From Clostridioides difficile ATCC 9689 = DSM 1296 (GTDB taxonomy: Bacteria > Bacillota > Clostridia > Peptostreptococcales > Peptostreptococcaceae), in contig NZ_CP011968.1 in the NCBI RefSeq assembly GCF_001077535.1, positions 1,240,001 to 1,304,000 on the forward strand: 64,000 bases of DNA, written 5' to 3'. A program made the translations under genes and the position numbers. The notes under the pieces were generated by a model. It was not told the DNA's origin. It made no database searches and saw nothing but the letters and a program-made list of their open reading frames with translations. Positions within the stretch are counted from its first letter, which is position 1. Every line of letters begins with the position of its first letter. Positions 63,862 to 64,000 of the stretch are shown one piece after another.

Positions 63862-63874
63862 TATTGTAACAATA
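63862..63874 (+). promoter_or_regulatory. 13-bp palindrome upstream of the last gene
   Basis: TATTGTAACAATA (63862-63874) is a perfect palindrome 54 bases before the start of the next gene. Possible operator; regulator unknown. Confidence 0.35.
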
Positions 63875-63927
63875 GAAGAACAATAGTATTATGTTTATAG
63901 ACAAAAAACTTATTAGGAGGTAAATTT

Positions 63928-64000
63928 ATGCCAACAATAACATTAAAAAATGGTGTAGACGTACTTATTAGAGAAGGAGTAAGGGAAGATGCTCAAAGCA
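63928..64000 (+). CDS. probable GNAT acetyltransferase, 3' end outside window
   Basis: Only 24 codons are visible. TTAGGAGG precedes the ATG at 63928. The visible part MPTITLKNGVDVLIREG then REDAQS resembles the (I/L)REA-x-x-EDA opening of GNAT-family N-acetyltransferases. A TGS-like start of an aminoacyl-tRNA synthetase was considered (TITLKNG) but the VREDAQS continuation fits GNAT better. Tentative. Confidence 0.5.
   Translation, partial: MPTITLKNGVDVLIREGVREDAQS

Noticed and set aside
1-64000. CRISPR arrays, tRNA or rRNA genes, complete insertion sequences
   Set aside because: No regularly spaced repeats, no tRNA-like cloverleaf with CCA-end context noticed, no rRNA blocks and no transposase genes were seen on reading through; short tRNAs could still be missed by eye.
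63928-64000. Threonyl-tRNA synthetase start
   Set aside because: TITLKNG resembles a TGS domain, but the following residues (LIREG, REDAQS) fit a GNAT opening better.

Overview
The window is AT-rich, densely packed clostridial chromosome. Gene content points to Clostridioides difficile or a very close relative: Rnf in the order C-D-G-E-A-B, FabK instead of FabI, a FapR-controlled fatty-acid operon, a RecV-type orphan tyrosine recombinase, a CwlA-type cell-wall hydrolase, and frequent TTG/GTG starts behind strong GGAGG sites. The species call is inferred from family knowledge and gene order; no search was run. I saw no prophage, complete insertion sequence, CRISPR array, rRNA or tRNA.

Layout. 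1-5.3 kb: 3' part of polA, coaE, a membrane-anchored lytic transglycosylase and an orphan peptide-binding lipoprotein, tightly coupled. 5.3-9.5 kb: single genes, namely a CopZ-like metallochaperone behind a CsoR-like operator, an unknown basic protein, a glyoxalase-fold protein, the SH3/NlpC-P60 hydrolase and a membrane SPOR-like protein. 9.6-14.8 kb: the six-gene Rnf complex (ferredoxin:NAD oxidoreductase and ion pump). 14.9-25.3 kb: a shape and division cluster, maf-radC-mreBCD-pbp2-minCDE-rodA-mgsA. 25.3-28 kb: an accessory patch with strong hairpins, a PadR/HAAS-like regulator pair and a 5'-truncated transglutaminase-like pseudogene. 28.1-29.4 kb: flavodiiron protein on the minus strand behind a SigB-type promoter. 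29.6-36.5 kb: two radical-SAM-associated genes, RNase G, the L21 leader with rplU-prp-rpmA, obg and yhbY. 36.5-38 kb: homoserine dehydrogenase under an S-box (SAM-I) riboswitch. 38.1-40.3 kb, minus strand: recV and ylbJ. 40.4-45.9 kb: a FadR-type GntR regulator and a lactate-use operon (lactate racemase, EtfB, EtfA, FAD-linked lactate dehydrogenase). 46-49.1 kb: tmcAL and ackA. 49.2-57.2 kb: yceD-rpmF, then fapR-plsX-fabH-fabK-fabD-fabG-acpP-fabF. 57.3-59 kb: a membrane diguanylate cyclase. 59-63.7 kb: a sigma-54 activator with a non-Fis DNA-binding end, followed by a near-consensus sigma-54 promoter driving a TSCPD protein, a gamma-glutamyl hydrolase and an amino-acid permease. The right edge holds the start of a probable GNAT acetyltransferase.

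How it fits together. Rnf and the Etf-linked lactate dehydrogenase are both flavin/ferredoxin redox machines: lactate oxidation by electron confurcation uses reduced ferredoxin, and Rnf trades ferredoxin electrons for NADH and an ion gradient. The mre/min/rod block, CwlA and the SPOR protein all serve wall growth and separation. Control elements readable in the DNA include an S-box, an L21 leader, a FapR box, a GntR box, a PadR-like inverted repeat, a SigB promoter and a sigma-54 promoter. The least explained parts are the sigma-54 module at 59-63.7 kb, the competing hairpins at 5.6 kb, the covarying twin hairpins at 14.75 kb and the accessory patch at 25.3-28 kb.
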